NCBI RefSeq assembly: GCF_024748615.1
Contig: NZ_CP087168.1
Location: forward strand, 4,092,001 to 4,156,000
Direction: 5' to 3'
DNA: 64,000 nucleotides
Source: Pseudomonas sp. B21-048
Lineage (GTDB): Bacteria; Pseudomonadota; Gammaproteobacteria; Pseudomonadales; Pseudomonadaceae
A program made the translations under genes and the position numbers. Every line of letters starts with the position of its first letter. Position 1 is the first letter of the stretch. Below the pieces are notes generated by a model that saw only the letters and a program-made list of their open reading frames with translations, ran no database searches and was not told the DNA's origin. Shown in pieces: positions 34,801 to 43,448 of this stretch.

Positions 34801-37800
34801 GCTTCGCAACGGGCAACGATGCCGGCGCGGTGCAGGAAGACACCACGCTCAGCGTCAGCGGCCAGTTCAGTTCGGCCGACATCGATCATGCTGCGACGGC
34901 CACTTGGAGCATCACAGGTACGAATACCGGCACCTATGGTTCGATCGCGGTGGATAGCACTGGAAAATGGACTTACACCCTGGCCAATGGCACCGATGGC
35001 ATTGCCAGTGCGGTGCAGTCGCTGGGGGCTGGCGAGAGTCACGATGAAGTGTTCACCGTGCAGGTCAGCGATGGCCTCGGCGGCGTAGACACTCAGTTGG
35101 TGACCGTCACCGTCACCGGCACTAACGATGCGGCCGTGTTGTCCTCGGCCAACGTCACGCTGACCGAAACCGATTCCCCGCTGACCACCAACGGCACCTT
35201 GACCATCAGCGATGTCGACAGCGCCGCAACCTTCGTCGCCCAGTCCAACACCGCCGGCAGTTACGGCAAGTTCTCCATCGGCACTAATGGTGCCTGGAGC
35301 TACGTCGCCGATAGCGCCCACAACGAGTTCGTCGCCGGTACCACCTACACCGACACCTTCGCGGTGAGCAGCGCCGACGGCACCCTCACTTCAGTCACCG
35401 TCCACATCACCGGCACCAACGATGCCGCCGTGTTGTCCTCGGCCAGCGTCACCCTGACCGAGACCGATGCCCCGCTGACCACCAACGGCACCCTCACCAT
35501 CAGCGACGTCGACAGCGCCGCAACCTTCGTCACCCAGTCCAACACCGCCGGCAGTTATGGCCAGTTCTCCATCGGCGCTGGCGGTGCCTGGACCTACGTT
35601 GCCGACTCCGCCCACAACGAGTTCGTCGCCGGCACCACCTACACCGACACCTTCGCGGTGAGCAGCGCCGATGGCACCCTCACTTCAGTCACCGTCCACA
35701 TCACCGGCACCAACGACGCCGCCGTGCTGTCCTCAGCCAGCGTCACCCTGACCGAAACCGATTCCCCGCTGACCACCAACGGCACCCTGACCATCAGCGA
35801 TGTCGACAGCGCCGCGACCTTCGTCGCCCAGTCCAACACCGACGGCAGTTATGGCCAGTTCTCCATCGGCACTAATGGTGCCTGGAGCTACGTTGCCGAT
35901 AACGCCCACAACGAGTTCGCCGCCGGCACCACTTACACCGACACCTTCGCGGTGAGCAGCGCCGACGGCACCCTCACTTCAGTCACCGTCCACATCACCG
36001 GCACCAACGATGCCGCCGTGTTGTCCTCGGCCAACGTCACCCTGACCGAGACCGATGCCCCGCTGACCACCAACGGCACCCTGACCATCAGCGATGTCGA
36101 CAGCGCCGCGACCTTCGTCGCCCAGTCCAACACCGCTGGCAGTTATGGCCAGTTCTCCATCGGCACTAATGGTGCCTGGAGCTACGTTGCCGATAACGCC
36201 CACAACGAGTTCGCCGCCGGCACCACTTACACCGACACTTTCGCGGTGAGCAGCGCCGACGGCACCCTCACTTCAGTCACCGTCCACATCACCGGCACCA
36301 ACGATGCCGCCGTGTTGTCCTCGGCCAACGTCACCCTGACCGAGACCGATGCCCCGCTGACCACCAACGGCACCCTCACCATCAGCGACGTCGACAGCGC
36401 CGCATCCTTCGTCACCCAGTCCAACACCGCCGGCAGTTATGGCCAGTTCTCCATCGGCACTAATGGTGCCTGGAGCTACGTCGCCGATAACGCCCACAAC
36501 GAGTTCGCCGCCGGCACCACCTACACCGACACCTTCGTGGTGAGCAGCGCCGACGGCACCCTCACTTCAGTCACCGTCCACATCACCGGCACCAACGACG
36601 CCGCCGTGCTGTCCTCAGCCAGCGTCACCCTGACCGAAACCGATTCCCCGCTGACCACCAACGGCACCTTGACCATCAGCGATGTCGACAGCGCCGCAAC
36701 CTTCGTCGCCCAGTCCAACACCGCCGGCAGTTACGGCAAGTTCTCCATCGGCACTAATGGTGCCTGGAGCTACGTCGCCGATAACGCCCACAACGAGTTC
36801 GCCGCCGGCACCACCTACACCGACACCTTCGTGGTGAGCAGCGCCGACGGCACCCTCACTTCAGTCACCGTCCACATCACCGGCACCAACGATGCCGCCG
36901 TGTTGTCCTCGGCCAACGTCACCCTGACCGAGACCGATGCCCCGCTGACCACCAACGGCACCCTCACCATCAGCGACGTCGACAGCGCCGCATCCTTCGT
37001 CACCCAGTCCAACACCGCCGGCAGTTATGGCCAGTTCTCCATCGGCACTAATGGTGCCTGGAGCTACGTCGCCGATAACGCCCACAACGAGTTCGCCGCC
37101 GGCACCACCTACACCGACACCTTCGTGGTGAGCAGCGCCGACGGCACCCTCACTTCAGTCACCGTCCACATCACCGGCACCAACGACGCCGCCGTGCTGT
37201 CCTCAGCCAGCGTCACCCTGACCGAAACCGATTCCCCGCTGACCACCAACGGCACCCTGACCATCAGCGATGTCGACAGCGCCGCGACCTTCGTCGCCCA
37301 GTCCAACACCGCCGGCAGTTATGGCCAGTTCTCCATCGGCACTAATGGTGCCTGGAGCTACGTCGCCGATAACGCCCACAACGAGTTCGCCGCCGGCACC
37401 ACCTACACCGACACCTTCGTGGTGAGCAGCGCCGACGGCACCCTCACTTCAGTCACCGTCCACATCACCGGCACCAACGATGCCGCCGTGTTGTCCTCAG
37501 CCAGCGTCACGTTGACCGAAACCAATGCCCCGCTGACCGCCACCGGTACCCTGACCATCAGCGACATCGACAGCCCGGAAACCTTCCAGGCTCAATCCGG
37601 TACCGCCGGCGCCAACGGAACCTTCGCCATCAATACCGCGGGCAACTGGAGCTATACCGCCAACTCGGCCTTCGACGCTCTCAATGTTGGCGACAGCCTG
37701 ACCGACACCTTCACGGTACTCAGTGCCGACGGAACCGCGACGGCGGTGACGGTCACTATCAACGGCAGCAACGATGCCGCCGTGCTGTCCTCGGCCAGCG

Positions 37801-40800
37801 TCACGCTGACCGAAACCAATGCTCCGTTGACCGCCACCGGTACGCTGACCATCAGCGACATCGACAGCGCCGCGACCTTCGTCACCCAGACCAACACCGC
37901 CGGTGCCAACGGAACCTTCGCCATCAATACCGCGGGCAACTGGAGCTATACCGCCAACTCGGCCTTCGACGCACTCAATGTCGGCGACAGCCTGACCGAC
38001 ACTTTCACGGTACTCAGTGCCGACGGCACCGCGACCGCGGTGACGGTAACCATCAACGGCAGCAACGACGCGCCGACGATCACCTCCAACGGTGGTGGTA
38101 CGACGGCCTCGGTCAGCGTGGCGGAGAACACCACGGCAGTTACGACGGTGGTAGCAACCGACGTTGATCTTCCGGCACAAACCCTGAGCTACAGCATTGT
38201 CGGCGGAGCAGATGCCGCGAAGTTCTCGATCGTTTCAGGCACGGGCACGCTGAGCTTTGTTTCTGCGCCCAATTTCGAGGCCCCGACCGATTCGGGAACG
38301 AACAACGTCTATGACGTGATCGTGCGGGCATCGGACGGCACGCTGTTTGACGACCAGGCGCTCGCGGTGAGCGTAACGGGCGTCAATGACAACACCCCGG
38401 TGATCACCTCCAACGGTGGTGGTGCGACGGCTTCGGTCAACGTGGCGGAGAACACCACGGCGGTCACGACAGTGACGGCGACCGATGCCGATCTGCCGGC
38501 GCAAACCCTGAGCTACAGCATCGTCGGCGGAGCGGATGCCGCGAAGTTCTCGATTGTTTCAGGCACGGGCGCGCTGAGCTTTGTTTCTGCGCCCAATTTC
38601 GAGGCCCCGACCGATTCAGGAACGAACAACGTCTATGACGTGATCGTGCGGGCATCGGACGGCACGCTGTTTGACGACCAGGCGCTCGCGGTGAGCGTAA
38701 CGGGCGTCAACGACAACACCCCGGTGATCACCTCCAACGGGGGGGGTGCGACGGCTTCGGTCAACGTGGCGGAGAACACCACGGCGGTCACGACAGTGAC
38801 GGCGACTGATGCCGATCTTCCGGTGCAAACCCTGAACTACTCGATCCTGAATACGGCCGGGACGGACTTCAGCAAGTTCTCTATCAGTCCGAGCGGAGTG
38901 CTGACGTTCAAATCGGCGCCGGATTACGAGAATGCCCAGGATGTCGGTGGTGCTGACGGTGACAATGCCTATGTTGTGGACGTTCTGGTGGCGGACGGCA
39001 ATGGCGGAACCGACACCCAGACGATTACGGTGAATGTGCAGAACGTAGTTGAAACTCCAGTTGATACCGTGGCACCGACGGTGACTGTGACGGGGACTGC
39101 CTTAGGGATTCCGAACGGTTCAACGTCAACAGTCACATTCCAGTTCAGTGAGGTTGTGAGCGGTTTCAACCTTTCGGACGTCACGGTAACTACAACGAGC
39201 GGAACGCCCCGCGGAACCTGGAGTAACTTCACGCAGGTAGACGGCGATACCTACACGGCAACGCTGACTAGAACACAATCCGGTGGCGTGAAAGTCGACG
39301 TTACCGCGAACAGCTACACCGACCTGGCGGGCAATGCGGGTGCTGCCGGGAGCAGTGCAGTCCTTCCAGCAGGCGTTGCCGGCGAACCCATCAATCTAGC
39401 CCTCACTACTCCATCGTCCGATATTAGCGGCCCGATAACCGTGTCAATCAGCGGTGTTCCTTCGGGATGGATATTCAATGCGGGAACTGACAACGGCGAC
39501 GGCACCTGGACCGTGCAGACCAGCGATCCTGGCGCATTGACTGTGACAACCCCAAGCGATTTCGCGGGAGCGTTGGTGCTTGATGTCAACATGTACTGGA
39601 GCAACAGCGACGGCAGCGACGGTAGCGCCTATGTGTTCAACAACGTCGAAGTCTATGCACCCGGCGCGCCGATTTTCGCCTTGTCCGCTGACGACAACCT
39701 TACCGGCTCGTCCGGTGCCGACACGTTCGTCTTCGCCCAGCCGATCGGCAACAACCAGATCTACAGTTTCGATGTCATGGCGGACAAGATCGACTTGATC
39801 GGCTTCGCGGGCGTCAACGGTTTTGCTGATTTGAGTATCACTAACGACGCCAACGGCAATGCGCTGGTCAGCATCAGCTCCGGCCAGTCGGTCACCCTTA
39901 AAGGTGTCGATGCGGCGGACTTGAGCGAAGCGAACTTCCAGTTCGATGTGGACCCGGTGATGACCAATACCGGTACCCTCATCATTGCCGACGGCGCGAT
40001 CATGCCGTTCGGTGGCAGCATTCATAACAGCGGCACCATCGAACTCGGCTCCACCGGCAGCGAGACCAATCTTGAGATTCTGTTCCGTGGTGCGACCTTG
40101 ACCGGTGGCGGCCAGGTACTGCTATCCGACAGCGCGCAAAATGTGATTTTCGGCGGCAGCGCCGATACCGTTCTGACCAACGTCGACAACCGTATTTCCG
40201 GCGCTGGCCAGTTGGGCGCCGGGCAGTTGGTATTGGTCAATGCGGGGCTGATCCTGGCCAGCGGGCTGAACAGTCTGGTGCTCGACACCGGCAGCCACAC
40301 CATCACCAACAGTGGAGTGCTGGAATCCACGGGTGAAGGCGGCATGACAGTGGCCAGCACAGTCGATAACTCCGGACACTTGTGGGCCAACGGTGGCGAC
40401 CTGCGCCTGCTGGCCGACGTAATGGGCAATGGCAGCGCCACCATCGACGGCGACGCGACCCTGACCTTTTCCGGCGCTGCACACGGGTCCGTCGCCTTCC
40501 ACGGCGAAGGCGCGGGCACGCTGGTGATCGCACAGGCCGAAGCGGCGGGTTCTCTGGTCGGCATCCTCGGCCTGGAAAGCGATGACATGCTGACCTTCAG
40601 CGATCTCGCCTTCGGCGCCAACACCCAACTCAGCTACAGCGCCAACGCCTCTGGCACCGGCGGCCTGCTGACAGTGGACGATGGCGTGCATCGGGCCGAG
40701 GTGAACTTGCTGGGGCACTACACAGTGGATGACTTCCAGGCCACCGACGGCGGCGAGACCGGTACCCAAGTCAGTTACAGCGGCGAATCCAGCGGCACGC

Positions 40801-41207
40801 TGGTGGGCAGCATGGCGGCGGACGTACTCAGTGGCGGCGACGGCAATGACATCCTCGCGGGTCGTGGTGGGGAGGACACGCTCAGCGGTGGCGCGGGAGC
40901 CGATATGTTCGCCTATCTCAACGTGGCGGAAGGCGCAGACACCATCCTCGACTACAACTTCGCCGAAGGTGACGCGCTCGACCTCTCTGCACTGCTCAGC
41001 GCCAACTTCGTTAGCGGTGTCAGCCAGGCGTCCGACTTCGTCCAACTGGCGCAATCAGGCAGCGACATCACCGTGAAGGTGGATACCGATGGCGCAGCCA
41101 ATGGTACGAACTTCACCGATGTGGCGGTCCTAGCCAACACCGGCACGAGCGGTAGCGATCTGGTGCGCACCTGGTTTGGGGAGGCTGACCATACGCTGAC
41201 GGCTTGA
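31830..41207 (+). CDS. Giant VCBS/cadherin/RTX-repeat adhesin, predicted type I secretion substrate
   Basis: A 3125-residue surface or secreted protein, rich in Thr, Ser, Asp, Gly and Ala, with almost no Cys. Order: N-terminal domain (1-165), four diverse VCBS units (about 165-525), five 114-residue VCBS units, ten 98-residue VCBS units, about three 108-residue cadherin-like units, an Ig-like domain (about 2410-2510), a parallel beta-helix-like stretch (about 2700-2980), then RTX nonapeptides GGDGNDILAG and GGEDTLSGG near residue 3005 and a C-terminal TISS-type tail. No Sec signal. No ABC exporter gene is in the window, and no LapA-style N-terminal retention module was recognised. Confidence 0.9.
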   Translation: MATTTTTSGGTVTSLSNTPQATDDIFTTGVIGTGTTAITEELLGVVYLDVMSNDLGGSAKTLWSLDDATSLSTATKVYAPADLLIQDTGRIEATSTDTSFNGAKIWITSDGKVGYDAATLSTAFQAQLQSLAAGGSLTDSFTYAIRLGNGTLSWATAQVQFAGMNDSVTMTLGVQAGTVTEDATTTPNLTDSLSTSGTIAFSDVDLSDTHTASFVAAGGNATALGNFTLASVTEAANAANGTVNWTYTLNNAAAQYLAQGQTVTETYVVTINDGHGSTTTQNVTITIAGTNDQVQITSGVQAGDAEEDSGDYAADGSITFTDVDLIDTHSVTVTPGASGYLGSFTTNPLSDSTGTGSGSLGWNFAVNNTALQFLGEGQTLTQTYNVAIGDGAVQTVTITITGTNDQPTLTIIDTTGAMSEGNGTATLSDSGALSFADLDSTDTVTVSQTANGDIAWSGGALNVGVASALVAGFSVDQNSWDYSSNQNLDFLGAGETITFSYAVVATDDSGAANAASATQTVTITITGTNDAPVLSFATGNDAGAMQEDTTLSVSGQFSSADIDHAATATWSINGSASGTYGSIAVDNTGKWTYTLANGTDGIASAVQSLGAGESQDEVFTVQVSDGLGGVDTQLVTVTVSGTNDAPVLSFATGNDAGAVQEDTTLSVSGQFSSADIDHAATASWSIAGTNTGIYGSIAVDNTGKWTYTLANGTDGIASAVQSLGAGENHDEVFTVQVSDGLGGVDTQLVTVTVSGTNDAPVLSFATGNDAGAVQEDTTLSVSGQFSSADIDHAATASWSIAGTNTGIYGSIAVDNTGKWTYTLANGTDGVASAVQSLKAGESHDDVFTVQVSDGLGGVDTQLVTVTVTGTNDAPVLSFATGNDAGAVQEDTALSVSGQFSSADIDHAATATWSIAGTNTGTYGSIAVDNTGKWTYTLANGTDGIASAVQSLGAGENHDEVFTVQVSDGLGGVDTQLVTVTVSGTNDAPVLSFATGNDAGAVQEDTTLSVSGQFSSADIDHAATATWSITGTNTGTYGSIAVDSTGKWTYTLANGTDGIASAVQSLGAGESHDEVFTVQVSDGLGGVDTQLVTVTVTGTNDAAVLSSANVTLTETDSPLTTNGTLTISDVDSAATFVAQSNTAGSYGKFSIGTNGAWSYVADSAHNEFVAGTTYTDTFAVSSADGTLTSVTVHITGTNDAAVLSSASVTLTETDAPLTTNGTLTISDVDSAATFVTQSNTAGSYGQFSIGAGGAWTYVADSAHNEFVAGTTYTDTFAVSSADGTLTSVTVHITGTNDAAVLSSASVTLTETDSPLTTNGTLTISDVDSAATFVAQSNTDGSYGQFSIGTNGAWSYVADNAHNEFAAGTTYTDTFAVSSADGTLTSVTVHITGTNDAAVLSSANVTLTETDAPLTTNGTLTISDVDSAATFVAQSNTAGSYGQFSIGTNGAWSYVADNAHNEFAAGTTYTDTFAVSSADGTLTSVTVHITGTNDAAVLSSANVTLTETDAPLTTNGTLTISDVDSAASFVTQSNTAGSYGQFSIGTNGAWSYVADNAHNEFAAGTTYTDTFVVSSADGTLTSVTVHITGTNDAAVLSSASVTLTETDSPLTTNGTLTISDVDSAATFVAQSNTAGSYGKFSIGTNGAWSYVADNAHNEFAAGTTYTDTFVVSSADGTLTSVTVHITGTNDAAVLSSANVTLTETDAPLTTNGTLTISDVDSAASFVTQSNTAGSYGQFSIGTNGAWSYVADNAHNEFAAGTTYTDTFVVSSADGTLTSVTVHITGTNDAAVLSSASVTLTETDSPLTTNGTLTISDVDSAATFVAQSNTAGSYGQFSIGTNGAWSYVADNAHNEFAAGTTYTDTFVVSSADGTLTSVTVHITGTNDAAVLSSASVTLTETNAPLTATGTLTISDIDSPETFQAQSGTAGANGTFAINTAGNWSYTANSAFDALNVGDSLTDTFTVLSADGTATAVTVTINGSNDAAVLSSASVTLTETNAPLTATGTLTISDIDSAATFVTQTNTAGANGTFAINTAGNWSYTANSAFDALNVGDSLTDTFTVLSADGTATAVTVTINGSNDAPTITSNGGGTTASVSVAENTTAVTTVVATDVDLPAQTLSYSIVGGADAAKFSIVSGTGTLSFVSAPNFEAPTDSGTNNVYDVIVRASDGTLFDDQALAVSVTGVNDNTPVITSNGGGATASVNVAENTTAVTTVTATDADLPAQTLSYSIVGGADAAKFSIVSGTGALSFVSAPNFEAPTDSGTNNVYDVIVRASDGTLFDDQALAVSVTGVNDNTPVITSNGGGATASVNVAENTTAVTTVTATDADLPVQTLNYSILNTAGTDFSKFSISPSGVLTFKSAPDYENAQDVGGADGDNAYVVDVLVADGNGGTDTQTITVNVQNVVETPVDTVAPTVTVTGTALGIPNGSTSTVTFQFSEVVSGFNLSDVTVTTTSGTPRGTWSNFTQVDGDTYTATLTRTQSGGVKVDVTANSYTDLAGNAGAAGSSAVLPAGVAGEPINLALTTPSSDISGPITVSISGVPSGWIFNAGTDNGDGTWTVQTSDPGALTVTTPSDFAGALVLDVNMYWSNSDGSDGSAYVFNNVEVYAPGAPIFALSADDNLTGSSGADTFVFAQPIGNNQIYSFDVMADKIDLIGFAGVNGFADLSITNDANGNALVSISSGQSVTLKGVDAADLSEANFQFDVDPVMTNTGTLIIADGAIMPFGGSIHNSGTIELGSTGSETNLEILFRGATLTGGGQVLLSDSAQNVIFGGSADTVLTNVDNRISGAGQLGAGQLVLVNAGLILASGLNSLVLDTGSHTITNSGVLESTGEGGMTVASTVDNSGHLWANGGDLRLLADVMGNGSATIDGDATLTFSGAAHGSVAFHGEGAGTLVIAQAEAAGSLVGILGLESDDMLTFSDLAFGANTQLSYSANASGTGGLLTVDDGVHRAEVNLLGHYTVDDFQATDGGETGTQVSYSGESSGTLVGSMAADVLSGGDGNDILAGRGGEDTLSGGAGADMFAYLNVAEGADTILDYNFAEGDALDLSALLSANFVSGVSQASDFVQLAQSGSDITVKVDTDGAANGTNFTDVAVLANTGTSGSDLVRTWFGEADHTLTA
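33408..35117 (+). repeat. Five tandem 342-base VCBS repeats in the adhesin
   Basis: Each unit begins at GTNDAPVLSFATGNDAG and encodes 114 residues including SVSGQFSSADIDHAATA. The units differ at only a few codons, such as SINGSASG, SIAGTNTG and SITGTNTG. The 342-base period is exact. Confidence 0.93.
35118..38057 (+). repeat. Ten tandem 294-base VCBS repeats in the adhesin
   Basis: Each unit encodes 98 residues beginning G(T/S)NDAAVLSSA. Units 1-8 are nearly identical; units 9-10 are diverged (ANGTFAINTAGNWSYTANSAF). Units 5 and 7 look identical and units 6 and 8 differ at one visible residue (Lys/Gln), suggesting duplication of a two-unit block. Confidence 0.93.
38058..39029 (+). repeat. 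Three tandem 324-base cadherin-like repeats in the adhesin
   Basis: Units start near the ITSNGGGATAS segment and contain VAENTTAVTTVTATDADLP. The first two are near-identical and the third diverges after NYSILNTAG. The period is 324 bases. Confidence 0.88.
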
Positions 41208-41245
41208 TGTTGGGCTGGAGTTGAATCCACCGTCGCAGACAGCCA

Positions 41246-41284
41246 CAAAAAAGCCCCACCAGATCACTCTGTGTGGGGCTTTCA
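41246..41284. terminator. Rho-independent terminator after the adhesin gene
   Basis: Stem AAGCCCCAC/GTGGGGCTT with a run of A before and a short T-run after. It lies 40 bases past the adhesin stop, and could also serve the minus-strand tRNA-Arg. Confidence 0.8.
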
Positions 41285-41290
41285 AATATA

Positions 41291-41367
41291 TGGTGTCCCA
41301 GGGCAGGTTCGAACTGCCAACCTTCCCCTTAGGAGGGGGATGCTCTATCCAATTGAGCTACTGAGAC
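41291..41367 (-). tRNA. tRNA-Arg (anticodon CCT)
   Basis: A 77-base cloverleaf: acceptor GTCTCAG/CTGGGAC with encoded CCA, anticodon stem TCCCC/GGGGA with loop CTCCTAA, T-arm GGCAG-TTCGAAC-CTGCC. Anticodon CCT reads AGG, a rare codon here. Confidence 0.95.
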
Positions 41368-41659
41368 ACAAGTCGCTCCGCAAGGAATGCGGAGCGATGG
41401 ACGGCGTGCATGTTAACGGGCAGGCCCGCTTTTGTCATGTCGTCCGTAGGGCTTTTTAAGTGTAGGCAGACGCCTCACGATAACGTGGCTTTATTTACCG
41501 TGCAAATTGCATCAGCGCAAAAAGTCATCATTGCAAAATGCAATGATGAGTTTTTGCACCAATATCTTAATTCATTGTTTTTAAAGGGTTTAATAGCCGT
41601 TAAACTTTTGGCATGCGGGCTGCTTCGACTGTTTTCACAGAACACAGGAGATCAGCCCC
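41368..41659. other. Intergenic region after tRNA-Arg(CCT)
   Basis: An AT-richer stretch of about 290 bases, with an imperfect inverted repeat around GCATCAGCGCAAAAAG...GCAAAATGCAATGATG near 41510-41547. No gene or tRNA-adjacent integrase remnant was recognised. Confidence 0.35.
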
Positions 41660-41893
41660 ATGAACAGCGCCCTTTTAGTCGCGAACGCGTTCACTTTGGC
41701 GGTTCTGTTGGGTTTTCATTTCTTTCCCGAAAACGATGTTGCGACGATTGCACAGCGCATTCCTCATTATCTGCAGCTGCAAAAAACGCCCCAGTTGGCA
41801 GTCATAAGCGATCAGCGCAGTTTTGTCAGTCAAGAGGCGAGCCAGGAAACTATTCAATTGCGAACCCAGCCTTTCGAACGTTTGGCATTTTGA
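41660..41893 (+). CDS. Small conserved hypothetical protein
   Basis: A 77-residue protein starting MNSALLVANAFTLAVLLGFHFFP, with one N-terminal hydrophobic segment (about 4-21) that could be an uncleaved signal anchor, then a polar tail with TPQLAVISDQRSFVSQ. AGGAG lies 10-14 bases before the ATG, supporting translation. No family is recognised. It is followed 22 bases later by a second small membrane protein. Confidence 0.6.
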   Translation: MNSALLVANAFTLAVLLGFHFFPENDVATIAQRIPHYLQLQKTPQLAVISDQRSFVSQEASQETIQLRTQPFERLAF

Positions 41894-41915
41894 ATCACCT
41901 CATCAGGAGCACAGC

Positions 41916-42095
41916 ATGTCCAAATCAGCCGCAGGGTTTTTCATCCTCGCTTTACTGAGTGGCATCGTTCATCTGTCATTGGTCCAGGACACGGTCATCA
42001 CCCTGCCCCTGATTGCCTGCGGCGTGTTCGGTGCGCTGTTCGTGCTGGCGCTAGTCGCCGGACGCAAGATCAAGTTCGATCCGGTTTTGCGCTGA
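41916..42095 (+). CDS. Small two-span membrane protein
   Basis: A 59-residue protein, MSKSAAGFFILALLSGIVHLS at the N terminus, with two hydrophobic segments (about 6-22 and 30-48) and a basic tail GRKIKFDPVLR. The ATG at 41916 has CAGGAG nearby. Its last 26 bases overlap the 3' end of the convergent phnN gene. Function unknown. Confidence 0.6.
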   Translation: MSKSAAGFFILALLSGIVHLSLVQDTVITLPLIACGVFGALFVLALVAGRKIKFDPVLR

Positions 42096-42642
42096 GGCTC
42101 AGCAGCTTCAGAAGATTGGCAACGGTGCCGGCCAGGTCGCCGGAGTTATCGAGTCGATGGATCTGCATTTCACCGATTGAATCGTCAGCCGAGAAGAGCG
42201 CATTACGACGCAGTCTTGCTTCAATTTCTGCCGGATTCTCACGCTGGCGCCGTAGCAAACGCTCGCGCAGGACTTCATTCTTGACGGTCAGCAGCACCGG
42301 CAAGAGTGAGGGATAGCGCTGTTGCGCCTCTGCCAGATGTCCACGTGAACCGTTGACCAACACATCGCGACCGTCCGCGAGCCATTGGTCTATGCGCACA
42401 GGGATACCGTAATTCAACCCATTGGCTTGCCACGACAACGCAAAATCTCCTTTGGCTCTGCGTCGTTCGAATTCTTCGCGGGAAACCTCAATCGCGTCTT
42501 CACCCCCGGATTGCGCCGAGCGCGTGATAACCCGGCGTATGACTTCACAATGGCGTGCGCGCAACGGCTCGCGAGCGGCTTCGATGAGACTGTCTTTGCC
42601 GGATCCCGAAGGCCCCATTAAGTAAATCAGTCGGCCACCCAT
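42070..42642 (-). CDS. phnN: Ribose 1,5-bisphosphate phosphokinase PhnN
   Basis: A 190-residue P-loop kinase of the guanylate-kinase fold. The Walker A motif GPSGSGKDS is at residues 10-18 (from MGGRLIYLMG). It converts ribose 1,5-bisphosphate to PRPP in phosphonate use. The start at 42642 is preferred to 42663 because of GGGGGA upstream. It stands alone here, without C-P lyase genes. Its 3' end overlaps the convergent small gene by 26 bases. Confidence 0.88.
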   Translation of the reverse strand: MGGRLIYLMGPSGSGKDSLIEAAREPLRARHCEVIRRVITRSAQSGGEDAIEVSREEFERRRAKGDFALSWQANGLNYGIPVRIDQWLADGRDVLVNGSRGHLAEAQQRYPSLLPVLLTVKNEVLRERLLRRQRENPAEIEARLRRNALFSADDSIGEMQIHRLDNSGDLAGTVANLLKLLSLSAKPDRT

Positions 42643-43025
42643 CCTGAAATCATCCCCCGCCACGTGCCTATACTAGTAAATCGGCCATTTGCCACTATCC
42701 TGTATAAGATAAGGAACAAAGATCGAATCCGCATAGCATGCACCTTCAGGCGTCTTCGGGCATCACCTGTCGGGCAAGAGGACGCGGTCAGCGATACGGC
42801 ATGGATTATTTTCAACCCACTCTGCATTTCTGATAATAGGTGCTGGCATTAAGCCTTTACCCAGATCAATTTTTGTCACAGAATTGACGCCAATGATCTG
42901 GCTAATTTGAGGCATGATGCGCGCCTCTATCAATTCAGGTTGAACATTTGGCTGGAGTGCTTGTCCTATCTGACATCCTGCGGCCAATCCCGAGAACCGC
43001 TCCCCTGAACTAACCGGTTAAATAT
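42643..43025. other. Intergenic region upstream of amrZ
   Basis: About 380 bases, AT-richer than its surroundings. On the minus strand a 50-codon frame (42763-42915, start ATG after GAGG) ends VENNPCRIADRVLLPDR; its status is uncertain. No AlgU consensus promoter with correct spacing was found. Confidence 0.35.
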
Positions 43026-43352
43026 ATGCGCCCATTGAAACAGGCAATTTATTCCAGCCGTACGGCTGACAAGTTCGTCGTACGTCTGCCAGACGGAATG
43101 CGTGAACGCATTGCCGAAGTGGCCCGCAATCATCATCGCAGCATGAATTCCGAAATTATCGCGCGCCTCGAGCAGAGTCTTATTCAGGAAGGCGCGCTGG
43201 GCGAAGAATTGAGCATGCGCCTGGACAGCCCCGAGCTGTCATTGCACGAACGTGAACTGCTGCAACGCTTCCGCCAACTCTCCCACCGTCAGCAAAACGC
43301 TCTGGTTTCGCTGATCGCCCACGATGCCGAAATGGCAGCAGACGCTTCCTGA
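43026..43352 (+). CDS. amrZ: Ribbon-helix-helix regulator AmrZ (AlgZ)
   Basis: A 108-residue Arc-like DNA-binding protein starting [19 protein letters not shown]. The beta strand KFVVRLP and the helices [26 protein letters not shown] form the RHH domain (about 15-55); the C-terminal half is helical and mediates oligomerisation. In Pseudomonas it governs motility, alginate and c-di-GMP genes. A terminator follows 17 bases past the stop. Confidence 0.94.
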   Translation: MRPLKQAIYSSRTADKFVVRLPDGMRERIAEVARNHHRSMNSEIIARLEQSLIQEGALGEELSMRLDSPELSLHERELLQRFRQLSHRQQNALVSLIAHDAEMAADAS

Positions 43353-43368
43353 TTTACCCCGAAAGCTT

Positions 43369-43396
43369 AAGCCAGCGTAATTGCTGGCTTTTTTTT
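43369..43396 (+). terminator. Rho-independent terminator of amrZ
   Basis: Stem AAGCCAGC/GCTGGCTT with a six-base loop, followed by eight T. Confidence 0.92.
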
Positions 43397-43415
43397 GCCC
43401 GAAAATTGGCTTTAA

Positions 43416-43440
43416 AAGAACCCGCCGGGGCGGGCTCTTT
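43416..43440 (-). terminator. Terminator-like hairpin of mgtE
   Basis: AAAGAACCCGCC and GGCGGGCTCTTT pair with one mismatch, nine bases past the mgtE stop. It is convergent with the amrZ terminator. Confidence 0.75.
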
Positions 43441-43448
43441 AAAGCAGG

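Noticed and set aside
35118..38057. Regular 294-base direct repeats, first considered as CRISPR-like or a satellite
   Set aside because: Period is a multiple of three, in frame, with no unique spacers; encodes VCBS domains.
42940..42985. Possible AlgU (sigma-22) promoter for amrZ, GAACAT...TCTGA
   Set aside because: Spacer is 21 bases, too long for the GAACTT-N16/17-TCTGA consensus.
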